Below are positions 1-10,700 of a stretch of 22,278 nucleotides of DNA, in pieces. Made by a program: the position numbers and the translations under genes. The DNA lies in the NCBI GenBank assembly GCA_008931825.1, contig QXVZ01031324.1, positions 2,734 through 25,011 on the forward strand. Direction: 5' to 3'. Below the pieces are notes generated by a model that made no database searches, had not been told where the DNA came from, and saw only the letters and a program-made list of their open reading frames with translations. This DNA comes from Phallusia fumigata (taxonomy: Eukaryota; Chordata; Ascidiacea; Phlebobranchia; Ascidiidae). Within the stretch, counting starts at the first letter, position 1, and every line of letters starts with the position of its first letter.

Positions 1-37
1 TGCGCTTCATAGAATGGGACCCATAATAATACTCTCT

Positions 38-99
38 TTAAAGAGCTTACTTGCTGTGAAATTTTTGTAAATTAAAGAGCTTACTTGCTGTGAATTTTT
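38..99. repeat. Short tandem duplication, 34-bp period
   Basis: A segment reading TTAAAGAGCTTACTTGCTGT followed by a T-rich tail occurs at 38–66 and again at 72–99, offset by 34 bases. The copies differ by about one base in the A/T-rich tail. It lies just before the larger repeat element starting near 161 and may be its eroded edge or an independent slippage duplication. No coding potential is seen. Confidence 0.75.
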
Positions 100-160
100 C
101 TTAACAGTTTAGGATTTTTTAACTGAAATGGTGGCTTTCACCATATTGCCATTCCATATG

Positions 161-1010
161 CACTATCATTCAATTTAAAAAGGATATATTGACTACATTG
201 GGTCCCAAAGTTACCTAAGCTTTTTATGGCATGATTGTTTCTGCAGGAAGAAACGCATGGGTCTCTACACATGCAAGGCAAAAGATTATGCATCCATCTA
301 GATACATGTCAAAATGGTAACAAATATTTCAAATAAGTTTCACATAATAAAGATAACTAAGAAAATAGCCAATGTGGCCCTATCTACAACCTTGTAGGCT
401 TAGCAGATCATGCACCACAATGACATATTCTCCAAACTGTCCAAATTTCGAAAAGTTTTGACATTGTTTAATATGTTGCCCCTTTTATGAGGCTAACAGG
501 GTAACTGCTGGGACTATGAGGTGAAATAAAGAAATCAATACACCACAATGGCATGTTCTACAAACTGTGTAGTTTCAACCTATTTAAACTTAGTTTGATA
601 ATTTGACCCATTTAAGGGGACCAGTGGGGTAACCACTGGGGCTGTGGCTTCAACTTATTAAGTTAATACACCACAATGGTATGTTCTACAAACACTGAAT
701 TTCATCTAATTCTAAGAATGTTTAACAATTTGACCCATTTTAGGGGGCTAGCAGGGTAACCATTGGGGCTCTCGGATTAAACGAAACTGATGACACATCA
801 CCATGACCATATCTACTAGCTGTGAAAGTTTCTTTTAAATCCACCAAACATTTCACCACAAAAGTGCATAGACAATGTGCAGGGAATATTTCATCATTTC
901 TGGTCTGGTTGGGTAACCCTAGGGGCTATGGGGTCAATTGAAAAGAATAACACATGGTCATGACCATATCTACCAGCTGTGAAAGTTTCATTACTCATAA
1001 TCACTGTAAT
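161..1010 (+). repeat. Degenerate repeat element with 128-bp internal tandem period (copy 1)
   Basis: A leader (about 161–325, with GGATATATT at 182 and CATTGGGTCC near 198) is followed by tandem units beginning CACCACAATG at 413, 541 and 669, exactly 128 bases apart. More diverged units follow near 797 and 950. Each unit carries the same landmarks in order: an ACAAAC-type stretch, a TTGACCCATTT-like stretch, then a GGGTAACC...GGGGCT stretch. The same leader and the same 128-base spacing recur at 12839–13335, so this is a dispersed element and not a local satellite. No open reading frame fits a transposase or reverse transcriptase. The class is unknown to me; a non-autonomous transposon with internal minisatellite is the likeliest reading. 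Confidence 0.8.
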
Positions 1011-1064
1011 CAACATCATCTGCATTTACAAACAACTTTTTTTTAAAACAGAAACTAGCCTTAC

Positions 1065-1222
1065 CTTGTGAATTGAATTGTGTAATAGAAGTATCCTTGC
1101 ACAGGAATCTTGCTGCAAGTTATTGCCTATCTTGCTGTACCTTGTGGTGGATACGTAGAGCAGAGAAATGTCAAACAACAGAAGACATCCAAGACTAATA
1201 GGAACCTGTCTATTGGATATAT
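1065..1222 (-). CDS. Possible internal exon of an unidentified minus-strand gene
   Basis: On the minus strand a good acceptor (pyrimidine run ending TTTTTGCAG, AG ending at 1223) and a good donor (CACAAG|GTAAGG, GT at 1064–1063) bracket 158 nt. Only one of the three frames is open across it. It would encode about 52 residues, including a hydrophobic stretch containing SLGCLLLFDISLLYVS, which could be part of a membrane segment. I do not recognise the product. No partner exon with compatible splice sites was found nearby, and the rest of the gene could lie left of the window. A chance match of splice sites in AT-rich DNA is a real alternative. Confidence 0.25.
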
Positions 1223-1357
1223 CTGCAAAAAGAAAACACCACATTAGCAACATTGTGGAGGCATAGTACTTATCTGTAACCAGGTGTTAAAATAGTCACA
1301 AATATCTTAGGCATAACAAAATTTTCTGCTTGTTTGTGAAATAAAATTTAGTCAAGG

Positions 1358-1419
1358 CAGTGATATAACCTTACTAAGTTTCCTCACCGGGAAGAAATTC
1401 CTCCCCGGTTGGGAACCAC
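1358..1419 (+). mobile_element. Tiny internally deleted relative of the hAT-like MITE at 13723
   Basis: The segment begins CAGTGATATAACC and ends CTCCCCGGTTGGGAACCAC. These resemble the two ends of the MITE at 13723–13930 (CAGTGATTCACAACC and TTCCCCGGTTGGGAACCACTG), and GAAATTCCTCCCC is shared internally. It is only about 62 bp long. CAAGG flanks both sides, which could be a shortened target duplication. Family membership rests on about 30 shared bases, so the boundaries are approximate. Confidence 0.45.
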
Positions 1420-2188
1420 CAAGGTAATTGTTAGAAAAATGCTAGAAAGTAAACCTTAAGTAAGTTTTTAGATTCACAAATGAGTTTGCAAACCACTGGA
1501 CAACAGGGAGTTTTGTATTTGAGTTTACAGTACAAATAGGTGCCCCATCAAAATGTTGCTTGTTTTCTACTCGCCATATTGTTTTACGATGTTTCAATGC
1601 CTGTACATTTTGTATGTTTTTTTCATGAGCATGAATGTGTTGAAACAAATGACATAAACACAATCATGTTAAAACATAGGAATTTATGGTGTGAAAAGAA
1701 GCCTAATGAAAAAGTTGGCACAGAGAGCTAGAAAAATTTTCTTGAATGGTTTATGGTCTACACAACAATTGCTTGTAGGCCATACAAAACCTCCTCAAGA
1801 GCCACAGGATGGGCATCCCTCCTATAGCTCAATTAGTATCAAGCAAAAAATGTTCCGTTATGTCACAAGAAGAAATAACCAACAATGTTAAATATTAGGA
1901 TGTTCTTAGTACACAACAATCTTTTTGTCTGTTACAAATAGACTTTGTTGAGCTTAGGTATTGGTTGTGGCTCATGTTAATTTTTACTAGGGGGTGAAAG
2001 AGGAAAATATTGTTTAAGAAAAGGTACAGTGTTCTGGTTCAAGGTTGAAACATTTTTATTGTTTTCACCCTTGAGGGATTTGATTTATCTCACTTAATCC
2101 GTGTGGTGTTAGCGTTTTATGTCATGCCATACATTTTTGTACCTGCTGAATTTCTGTCAGCAAAGCGGTAGATGTGGTTTTATTGAAC
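1420..2188. other. AT-rich spacer without a supported gene
   Basis: Open frames of 60–75 codons occur on both strands here but overlap each other and show no recognisable domain. No convincing exon with paired splice sites and no RNA gene was found. A short TAGCTCAATTAG stretch near 1825 looks like a tRNA D-arm, but no matching B box or cloverleaf follows. Confidence 0.5.
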
Positions 2189-2219
2189 CATAGATACTAC
2201 ATACTATGTAGTATCTATG
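2189..2219. repeat. Perfect 31-nt palindrome (15-bp arms, 1-nt centre)
   Basis: The left arm CATAGATACTACATA is followed by a single C and then its exact reverse complement TATGTAGTATCTATG. Pairing stops at the next base on each side. It lies about 870 bases upstream of the NACA start codon, just left of a CpG-richer stretch. It could extrude as a cruciform or be a dimeric protein site; no known motif was recognised. Confidence 0.9.
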
Positions 2220-2289
2220 ATTGAAAGTAAAGATTTATGATTTCGGCCAAACAGAATTACACCTAATAGCACCGATTTAAATTTTTACC

Positions 2290-3089
2290 CGCAACTACGG
2301 ATTCGTCTCAACTTGACATTCACACAAAAACGCGTGCGTGCAGATACAAATTTTCCCGCCACCATACACTGCCCAGAAAAGACAAAGATTAAAAAATATT
2401 ACGTCGCTCGGCGGCGCAACATTTTCCGCTTAGTTGAAAAAAGTGTGGAAGAGTTGAATGGACAAAGAATAAAAGCCACCAAACGCGCAGAAATAAAACA
2501 TTTTAAAAAGTAACGCTTAAATGGAAAGAAACTCCTTTTTCGGGGGGAAATCAGAGTTTCATGTAGTTGAAAGTTTTGTTGAACGTTGGATAACGCGCAA
2601 TCATTTGTTGGCCACGGCCGAACGAAAATGTTTTTTAATGTTAGGTAATAAACCTACCTTTTGGAGACAAAAATGCTTGTTAGTATTCTTTCTTGTGGTT
2701 GCGATTCGCACCCCAGTTAATTTTTTTTCTTTTATGGCGTCACTAAAAAATAGGTCACGTGGGTGCGAAGACAACTGGCGAAAATGAAAAATGAAAGGCG
2801 AGCACATGTTCGCCAATGGCAGCATGTTTTGCGTAAATGCGCAAACGTTGCCAAAAGAAAGGTTTGTTTATCATTGCAGTTTGTCAACGATGCCACAATA
2901 CTACTTCAGTTAGGTTATCAGGTTTGCTGAATGGTTGCCAGATTACGCAAGCAGCGTGGTTGTATTGAGGTTAAAATAATATAACGCTAACATGTTTGCA
3001 ATTTTGAACAGAATTAGAATCTTAAGTCAGCAAATTTGCCCTATTGACGATTCCTTTTTGTTCTCTAATAAAATACAATCAACAAAATA
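2290..3089 (+). promoter_or_regulatory. Probable NACA promoter and 5' untranslated region
   Basis: Bases 2290–2860 are clearly richer in CpG than the sequence to the left (for example ACGTCGCTCGGCGGCGC near 2401). They contain an E-box in GTCACGTGGG (CACGTG at 2756–2761). An imperfect inverted repeat TTCGCACCC / GGGTGCGAA lies at 2705–2713 and 2760–2768. The NACA start codon follows at 3090. The transcription start is not visible. In ascidians many mRNAs receive a trans-spliced leader, so the mature 5' end may differ from the promoter-proximal one. Two adjacent small open frames at 2313–2513 and 2521–2787 have no recognisable domain and were not called as genes. Confidence 0.45.
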
Positions 3090-4557
<1,468 letters not shown>

Positions 4558-4861
4558 CACTAACTTTTCATCAAGAAGTGGAGGATAATTGCAGTTCTGC
4601 TGTTTTCACTTCTTGTACAACGTTTGGGTATTTCCCAAACCATCTCAAGAGAATAGTTTGGTCGTATTAAGCTGCTATTGTTTTTCTCATGCTAATGTAA
4701 ACGATGTACTTGAATAAGCAGTGTTTTAGGGCACTTGGTATTTGGATTATGGTTAATACCTGGAAATTAACTTTGTGTACAAAATTACAGTTCAAAGTGT
4801 GGTTATTATGTTTTCGCTATTTGTTTTAATGTGGACTATCGACAGATGTGTGTTCCCTGAC

Positions 4862-4867
4862 AATAAA
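4862..4867 (+). other. NACA polyadenylation signal
   Basis: AATAAA lies 305 bases after the NACA stop codon, giving a 3' untranslated region of roughly 320 bases. It is the first canonical hexamer downstream on this strand. Confidence 0.7.
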
Positions 4868-5065
4868 CTTGTACAAAACTTAACATTTCGAATGGCTTAA
4901 TGGCAAGTCAAGCCAGAGAGCCCCACCCAGTGTCTATTTAACAATTTGAAAGTTTTAATATCTGCAAAGAATAGCATGTTTTTTCTATGAACATCCTTAA
5001 TAACTAGACTTGGTGCTAACATCAGGTGTTTTTAGCTCCTTTCTATAAAACAGAACCCCTTCAGC

Positions 5066-5423
5066 CATAGGTGTCGATTTTTCACAATTTTTTTTAGTTT
5101 GGGGTGGCAAGATCATCACATCCAAGTGGTCTAAAATGTGATCAATTTACACTTGCTTAATTGCATCATTGAAGTATATGTTATCGCAAACGTCGATGCA
5201 TATAGCACTAGGGCTGTGTAAAAAGTTTGCGCCACTCGCCTTACATGTGTTCTGTGTAAAGTTTTCAGAAATACCTTGTGTCAGTGCAAGCATTAAATGT
5301 TTTTAAAGCAAGAATATAAGGAAACCCGGAAATTTCTGGGGTGGTAGCATAGACTTTTTCTAATGGCTGCCACCCTAGAAATTTCCAGTGGGGTGGCTGC
5401 CATCCCGGGAATTGATGCCTATG
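5066..5423. mobile_element. Probable non-autonomous DNA transposon (MITE), 358 bp
   Basis: The left end reads CATAGGTGTCGATT and the reverse complement of the right end reads CATAGGCATCAATT. These are inverted termini matching at 11 of 14 positions, with all differences transitions. They are flanked by CCTTCAGC (5058–5065) and CCTTCGGC (5424–5431), an 8-bp target-site duplication with one mismatch. Eight-base duplications are typical of hAT and some other superfamilies. No transposase frame is present. The interior contains a strong hairpin (5328–5386) and further partial copies of its GGGTGGC/GCCACCC motif. The element lies between NACA and the zinc-finger gene, outside both coding regions. 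Confidence 0.6.
5328..5386. repeat. 21-bp inverted repeat with 17-nt loop
   Basis: Left arm 5328–5348 (GG then AAATTTCTGGGGTGGTAGC) pairs with right arm 5366–5386 (GCTGCCACCCTAGAAATTT then CC). The only two departures from DNA complementarity are G·T and T·G, so a plus-strand RNA would pair along all 21 positions with two wobbles. The loop is 5349–5365. It sits inside the probable MITE 5066–5423. Confidence 0.85.
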
Positions 5424-5431
5424 CCTTCGGC

Positions 5432-5788
5432 CAATAAATCATTTACCAAAGCATTCTGATGTTCATTTTGTATAAACTACAGACAACAAAATTTACACAA
5501 AACAGAAATCAACATAACTTTTAAAATATACATGCCAGTTAAATAAGCCGAAGTCAAAAACAGTAAGAATGGCCAGGCACTTGATTCCAAGCATAAAATA
5601 ATTATAAAGGCCTCTTTCAATTTACAGTGTAAAATATTTGTTAGTATATTTGGTATGTCAAATTACCAGGGCTGTCTAAACATTTTTTGAGGTAAATATT
5701 GAACCCACAATAAAACACCATGATAGTTCAATGCGGTAAATTCTGTGTAAAAGGTATGGAAAAAATGTCAAGTCAAGTTGCTGGCATG
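5432..5788. other. Spacer downstream of the zinc-finger gene
   Basis: This is AT-rich sequence containing no supported gene. It should include the 3' untranslated region of the minus-strand zinc-finger gene. I found no canonical AATAAA on that strand here (it would read TTTATT on the plus strand). Confidence 0.4.
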
Positions 5789-6481
5789 TTACAAACTCTG
5801 GGGTACCCCCACTTCGAGAACATGAGCATCATCATGTGTGTGCAAATGGTCGAGTAACTCCTGAGTTGATGAGAAAGTATGGTCACACAAAACACACTCT
5901 TGCTTTGCTGTGCTGTCATGTGTTGATATATGTTCAGATAACTTGGCAATATCACTAAAGCTTGCATCGCATTCCTTACATTGATGTAAAGAAGCATCAG
6001 AAGCAAAATTTTGTGATGAAAAAATCTTGTTGGAGATTTGGTTTTCAGTAGGTTCATCAGGTAGTAATATGTCACCAGGTACAAATGGCTTGGGATCAGT
6101 TTCTTCTTCAAAACTGTCAGGTATTTGATCCCCAACTGCTAGCTCTGTTAACTCAAGAATCGAAGTTTTTGTGGCCACAATTGGTTTAACTGTTGGGTTG
6201 CTAGTACAGGTCATTTCATGAGTCTTCGTCTTCACCTCCGACTCAAATATTTCTCCACAAAATGAGCACATAATCTGACTGCTTGTTGTTTGACCACCAC
6301 AGTTATGTTCCGTTAGTTCTTCTAAGTTTGAAAACATACTTCCACATAAGTTNGGATCAGTTGAGACTGACTTTAAAAGTTTGTTCGTCGGTTTGTTGTG
6401 GAGTTCTATGTGATCTTCATACCTCTTCTTTTGTAAAAAGGTTTTGTCACAAGTCTTACAGTTATATCTACGTTTCACCAT
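5789..6481 (-). CDS. C2H2 zinc-finger protein, single coding exon
   Basis: One uninterrupted frame of 230 residues. Finger 1: C8, C11, H24, H28. A degenerate finger follows at about 43–61 (C46, H59, C61) lacking the normal first cysteine pair. Finger 3 is C2HC: C72, C75, H88, C92. After an acidic, proline-containing linker (about 93–165), finger 4 uses C168, C171, H184, H188 and finger 5 uses C196, C199, H212, H216. The linkers are not the TGEKP type of tandem DNA-binding arrays, so DNA, RNA or protein binding are all possible. A likely role is a nuclear regulator, but I cannot assign an orthologue. The start at 6481 is preceded by a good acceptor 15 nt upstream. Base 6353 is N, in codon CCN, so residue 43 is proline whatever the base. 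Confidence 0.88.
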   Translation of the reverse strand: MVKRRYNCKTCDKTFLQKKRYEDHIELHNKPTNKLLKSVSTDXNLCGSMFSNLEELTEHNCGGQTTSSQIMCSFCGEIFESEVKTKTHEMTCTSNPTVKPIVATKTSILELTELAVGDQIPDSFEEETDPKPFVPGDILLPDEPTENQISNKIFSSQNFASDASLHQCKECDASFSDIAKLSEHISTHDSTAKQECVLCDHTFSSTQELLDHLHTHDDAHVLEVGVPQSL

Positions 6482-6494
6482 GTTCGTTGTGATT

Positions 6495-6510
6495 CTGTAG
6501 CAAAGAGCTT
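6495..6510 (-). promoter_or_regulatory. Splice or trans-splice acceptor before the zinc-finger start codon
   Basis: On the minus strand CTCTTTGCTACAG ends at 6495 and the start codon begins at 6481, leaving a 13-nt leader. This can be the acceptor of a 5' untranslated intron or a site for spliced-leader trans-splicing, which ascidians use. No matching donor was identified upstream. Confidence 0.45.
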
Positions 6511-7761
6511 TGCATAAATATACTACTGTTCAATATATCTTTACAAAAAGTGTTGCAAAATATTTTTGTCTCTCATTATTTTTGTTCGTTTACAAGTGCG
6601 TGCATTCAAGGTGTAGGCTAAGTTGCGGGCTCCATTTCTGACGGTCTAAACTAATTTTTGTTTAAACAACTACAAACCTACCGGTAGCGTGATGTTTACA
6701 AAGTAATCTGTATTGTTCGGGACAATCTTCACCAACACATAACGGTAGAATATAAACACACAATCATGCGGACCCTTTTACCTTCAAACATTTTTAACAA
6801 AACCCCCTTTTGAAATTAAATTTGGCGCAATTTATCGCTTAGCGGCACCATGGCTTGGGCCTTTCAAAAGTGACCGGGGAGTGGCGACCGTCCATTTAAC
6901 TAGCTGGGGCTTTTGCAAACCATATGTCATTCATACCCAAACAATGCATGCCTAATATATTTTAAAAATGTACAGCGATTCTGCTGGTAGGCCTAAAAAA
7001 ACAAGCACGTTCACTTCAGATTCCGTACCAACACTAATCCTAAAAAAATCAGGTCACAGCAGAAATAAAATTTAAATGCCCCTAATTGATGCGAAAATTT
7101 AAAAAAAAACATTATACCTAGACAATAGCTACACTCAGATACCAGAACCAGTAAATTGTTTGGACATTATTTAATGGTCCCCAGTTTCAAGACAAAATAT
7201 TTTTCAAAATGGCGGACATGTTTGGATTTATAAAGTGAATACATATTTTGCAAACGCTTTAGCTGTATTCCAAACCTGAAAAATAGTTTTATTCACACAA
7301 ACAAAAATTAAAATATGGTATTAATCAGTTTTAACAACAACAGCTTTTTTTGTCATCAGCATAATTTTATAGGTTTGGCTTTCTGGTTATCCTTTACGAT
7401 TGATTACGTCCATGTGAAAGAAGCTAGCATATATTCTCACTAAGGTTCACACAACCACTTAATTGTCTTATGTTCTTCGATTAAATTTAAACAAAAAGGG
7501 CACATCAGTTATACCCAAGATCCAATACAGGGTTTATATGTTATGTAAACATGGCACAAAAAGTTTTATGTCATCAATACATGTAAACTTTGGAACATTG
7601 TGATCAGCACATGACGTCACAACCCGGCTCGCTGTGAATATCAGTTCCGGGACAATTTAGGGAAATTTCCCACCACATGTCTTGCTTAGAATTTGGAATC
7701 GAACTCGTTTTGTAAACTTGTTTCGGTTTAACCAAATATTCAAGGGACAAAAATTTTCAAA
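6511..7761. promoter_or_regulatory. Divergent intergenic region between the zinc-finger and GTPBP4 genes
   Basis: About 1.25 kb with no supported exon. A full palindromic CRE, TGACGTCA, lies at 7612–7619, about 143 bases before the GTPBP4 start codon, within a short CpG-richer stretch containing ACCCGGCTCGC. CRE-type sites are known to bind CREB/ATF factors. That this one drives GTPBP4 is an inference from position. The rest is AT-rich sequence in which I see no repeat or RNA gene. Confidence 0.5.
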
Positions 7762-10700
7762 ATGTCTCTTTACAACTTTAAGAAGATTACCGTTGTCCCA
7801 TCTTCAAAGGTAAGGCTAACGACTTGTATCTCAGTTGAAAAAGTCACGTTTACTAAACAACATACATTTTGCAGGATTTCATTGACATCACCTTGTCCAA
7901 GACACAGCGCAAGACACCAACTGTTGTTCATAAAAGCTATCATATTAGTAGAATTAGATCGTTCTACTGCCGCAAAGTCAAGTTTACCCAACAAAGCTAC
8001 CATGACCGACTGTCTACAATCCTAACTGAATTTCCCAAACTAGAGGTAGGTTTGTTTCAGGTTAATCTTTGGAAGCTGGAGCAATGTGTAAATGTGCTAT
8101 GCTCACAACGACGTTGTAGTTCCATAAGATCACATTTTGTTTTTTAAAAGTTGGTTTTACCCCGGTTTTACTGGATTGGAGCACAACAAGCAATACTGCT
8201 CAAGTTTCTTGCTTGGAAAAAACACCAAAAAAATTGCTCCAACCAGCCATTTGGGCAATGTGACAAATTATCAACACAGGTTTGGTTTCTAATTTAATAG
8301 TGCTCTATCTTTCTAGGATGTCCACCCATTTTATGCTGATCTTATGAATGTGTTGTATGACAAAGACCATTACAAACTAGCACTTGGTCAAATCAATACA
8401 GCAAAACATCTTATAGACAAGTGAGTGAAAGGTCACATTGGTTTAAGTTTTCAAAGTTTTTTTACTTGATATCTTACTAGTGTTGGGCGCGATTATACAC
8501 GTCTCATGAAATATGGTGACTCTCTCTATCGCTGCAAGATGCTAAAAAGAGCTGCTCTGGGAAGAATGTGTACAATTATGAAAAGGCAAAAGCAAACACT
8601 GGAATATCTTGAGGAGGTTGGTACCAACTATAAGGTTTTTGTATGCTGTAGTAAACTATAACACAGCATGTATTATCTTCTAGGTAAGACAGCATATGTC
8701 TCGTTTGCCAAGTATAGATCCAAACACAAGAACATTGATCATCAGTGGATTTCCAAACGTTGGCAAGTCAAGCCTCATTAACAAGGTAAAAATTGAACTG
8801 CACTCAGTTTAATTTGTTGATCGAAGATTTTGAATGCATAAAATCTGGTCATTGACTTCTTTTGTTTATGCTTAAGTTAACCAGGGCAGAGGTGGAGGTG
8901 CAACCTTATGCTTTCACAACAAAATCCTTATTTGTTGGACACATGGATTATCGATATCTCAGATGGCAGGTAAATTCATGCACATTTTTCAAAGTGTTTT
9001 GTCCGCAATTAATATTTTGTTGTATTTCTTGTGAAATAAAACAATTTTTGCAGGTGATTGATACACCTGGTATTTTGGATCACCCTTTGGAAGATCGAAA
9101 CACAATTGAAATGTTGTCAATTACAGCATTAGCACATCTTCGTGCTGCTGTCTTGTATGTAATGGATGTTTCTGAACAATGTGGCGAGTCACTTGAATCC
9201 CAACTGGCATTGTTTAACCACATCAAGCCACTTTTCACAAATAAGGTAAACATTGCTTGTGGTCGAACAGCAAAAATTGTCATCAGTGAGCAGTCGGTCA
9301 TAATTTATGCAAGAAGCTTCATATGTAGTAGCCTTTGCAAATTTCCTTGCAAAAACTGTATTCAAAAAAAAATGTTTGTCACATGTGTAATTTTGAGGTT
9401 TTATAGCACTACAGCATCTTATGATTGGCTGGAAATGTATTACAAAATAACAATGGCTGGTTGACATAAATATGTTACTCATTCTTGTGCATTTTAATCT
9501 GATGAGCTTTGTTTTAGCCACTGTATGTGATGGCCAACAAAACTGACATCATCGCCAAGGAAGATCTTTCAGAGGAAAACAAGAAAATATTTGAAACACT
9601 AAAGAGTGAAGGGGTACCAGTGTTTTGGACAAGTACTGGTGAGTGAAAGTTGTGCTTTTTCAGAGAAGTTAGTTCTGATGAGATAATTTGATGATTGCTT
9701 CTTATAGTTAGTGGTGACGGAATAATGGAACTTCGGCAAGCTGCATGTGATAAACTGTTGCTGCAGCGTGTGGATGCAAAGATGAGAGGAAAGAAAGTCA
9801 CGAATGTGCTGAATCGACTGCGGGTTGCAACACCAAAGCAAAGAGATCAGAAAGTATGTAATAATCTGTAAAATTTATTTTTAAAAACTGTGCTTTCATA
9901 CCTAATTTTTGACAGGCTAGGCCACCTTGCATACCAGAGTCAGTTCTTAAAAAGCGGGCTGCCATGGTAACTGCTGGAGATCCACAAGTGGCTGAGGATG
10001 GCTCTGTTGCCATGGATACTGATGAGAGGAAGAAAACTGAAAGGGATTTGGAACTGGAGATGGATGATGAATATGTTCTTGATTTGCAAAGTAAATACTA
10101 AATGCACACATAAGCCAGTTTAAGATTAATTTAAACAATAGGAAGCATTTGTTTGTGTTTGCATGATTGCAACTTATCTTTGTCTTTTTGTTAAATTGAC
10201 AGCATTTAAAATTGCTTAAAAAAACTCTTTAAAATTACAGAGTGGTGGTCACTGAAGAACCCAGACGAGAAACATGACACAATACCGGAAATATGGAATG
10301 GGAGAAACATATCAGACTACATTGATCCTGATGTGTTTGAAAAACTGGAAGAGCTTGAAAAGGAAGAAGAACTGAGAGAAGAAGCTGGTTTCTATAATAA
10401 TGAAGAGGTTGGTTACCCTTGCCATGTAAACTGAAATAGGTCAATAGGATTTTTCTGGCTTAAAATTGATAAAGGCTTTTTGTTTTGTTTAGAGCTCTGA
10501 AGATGAAGAAACAAAGGAAATCCGCAAACTTGCAGCACAAATTAGGGAAAAGAAGGCGATAAGGCTTGCTGAAAGTCACTTGAGAAGAAAGGTGCAACAT
10601 CCCCTCTAAAAAACAAAAAAATGTGGACCCAAACAATAACTTTTGTTTCCGCATAAGTCGTTTAAAAAAATGATGTAAAAATTTGGAAAATGTAACTGAA

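Noticed and set aside
1820-1850. tRNA-like TAGCTCAATTAG
   Set aside because: No B box (GGTTCGANTCC), acceptor stem or anticodon arm could be built around it.
2313-2787. Two consecutive small open frames (66 and 88 codons) before NACA
   Set aside because: No recognisable domain or homologue, and they lie in a CpG-rich promoter-like stretch. Lengths are within chance expectation.
8176-8242. Nested inverted repeats in GTPBP4 intron 2 (TTGGAGCA/TGCTCCAA and CAAGCAA/TTGCTTG)
   Set aside because: Arms of 7–8 bp in a 271-nt AT-rich intron are too short to separate from chance, and no target duplication was seen.
8862-9464. 200-codon open frame through GTPBP4
   Set aside because: It is GTPBP4 exons 6 and 7 read through intron 6 and into intron 7; the conserved protein requires both introns to be removed.
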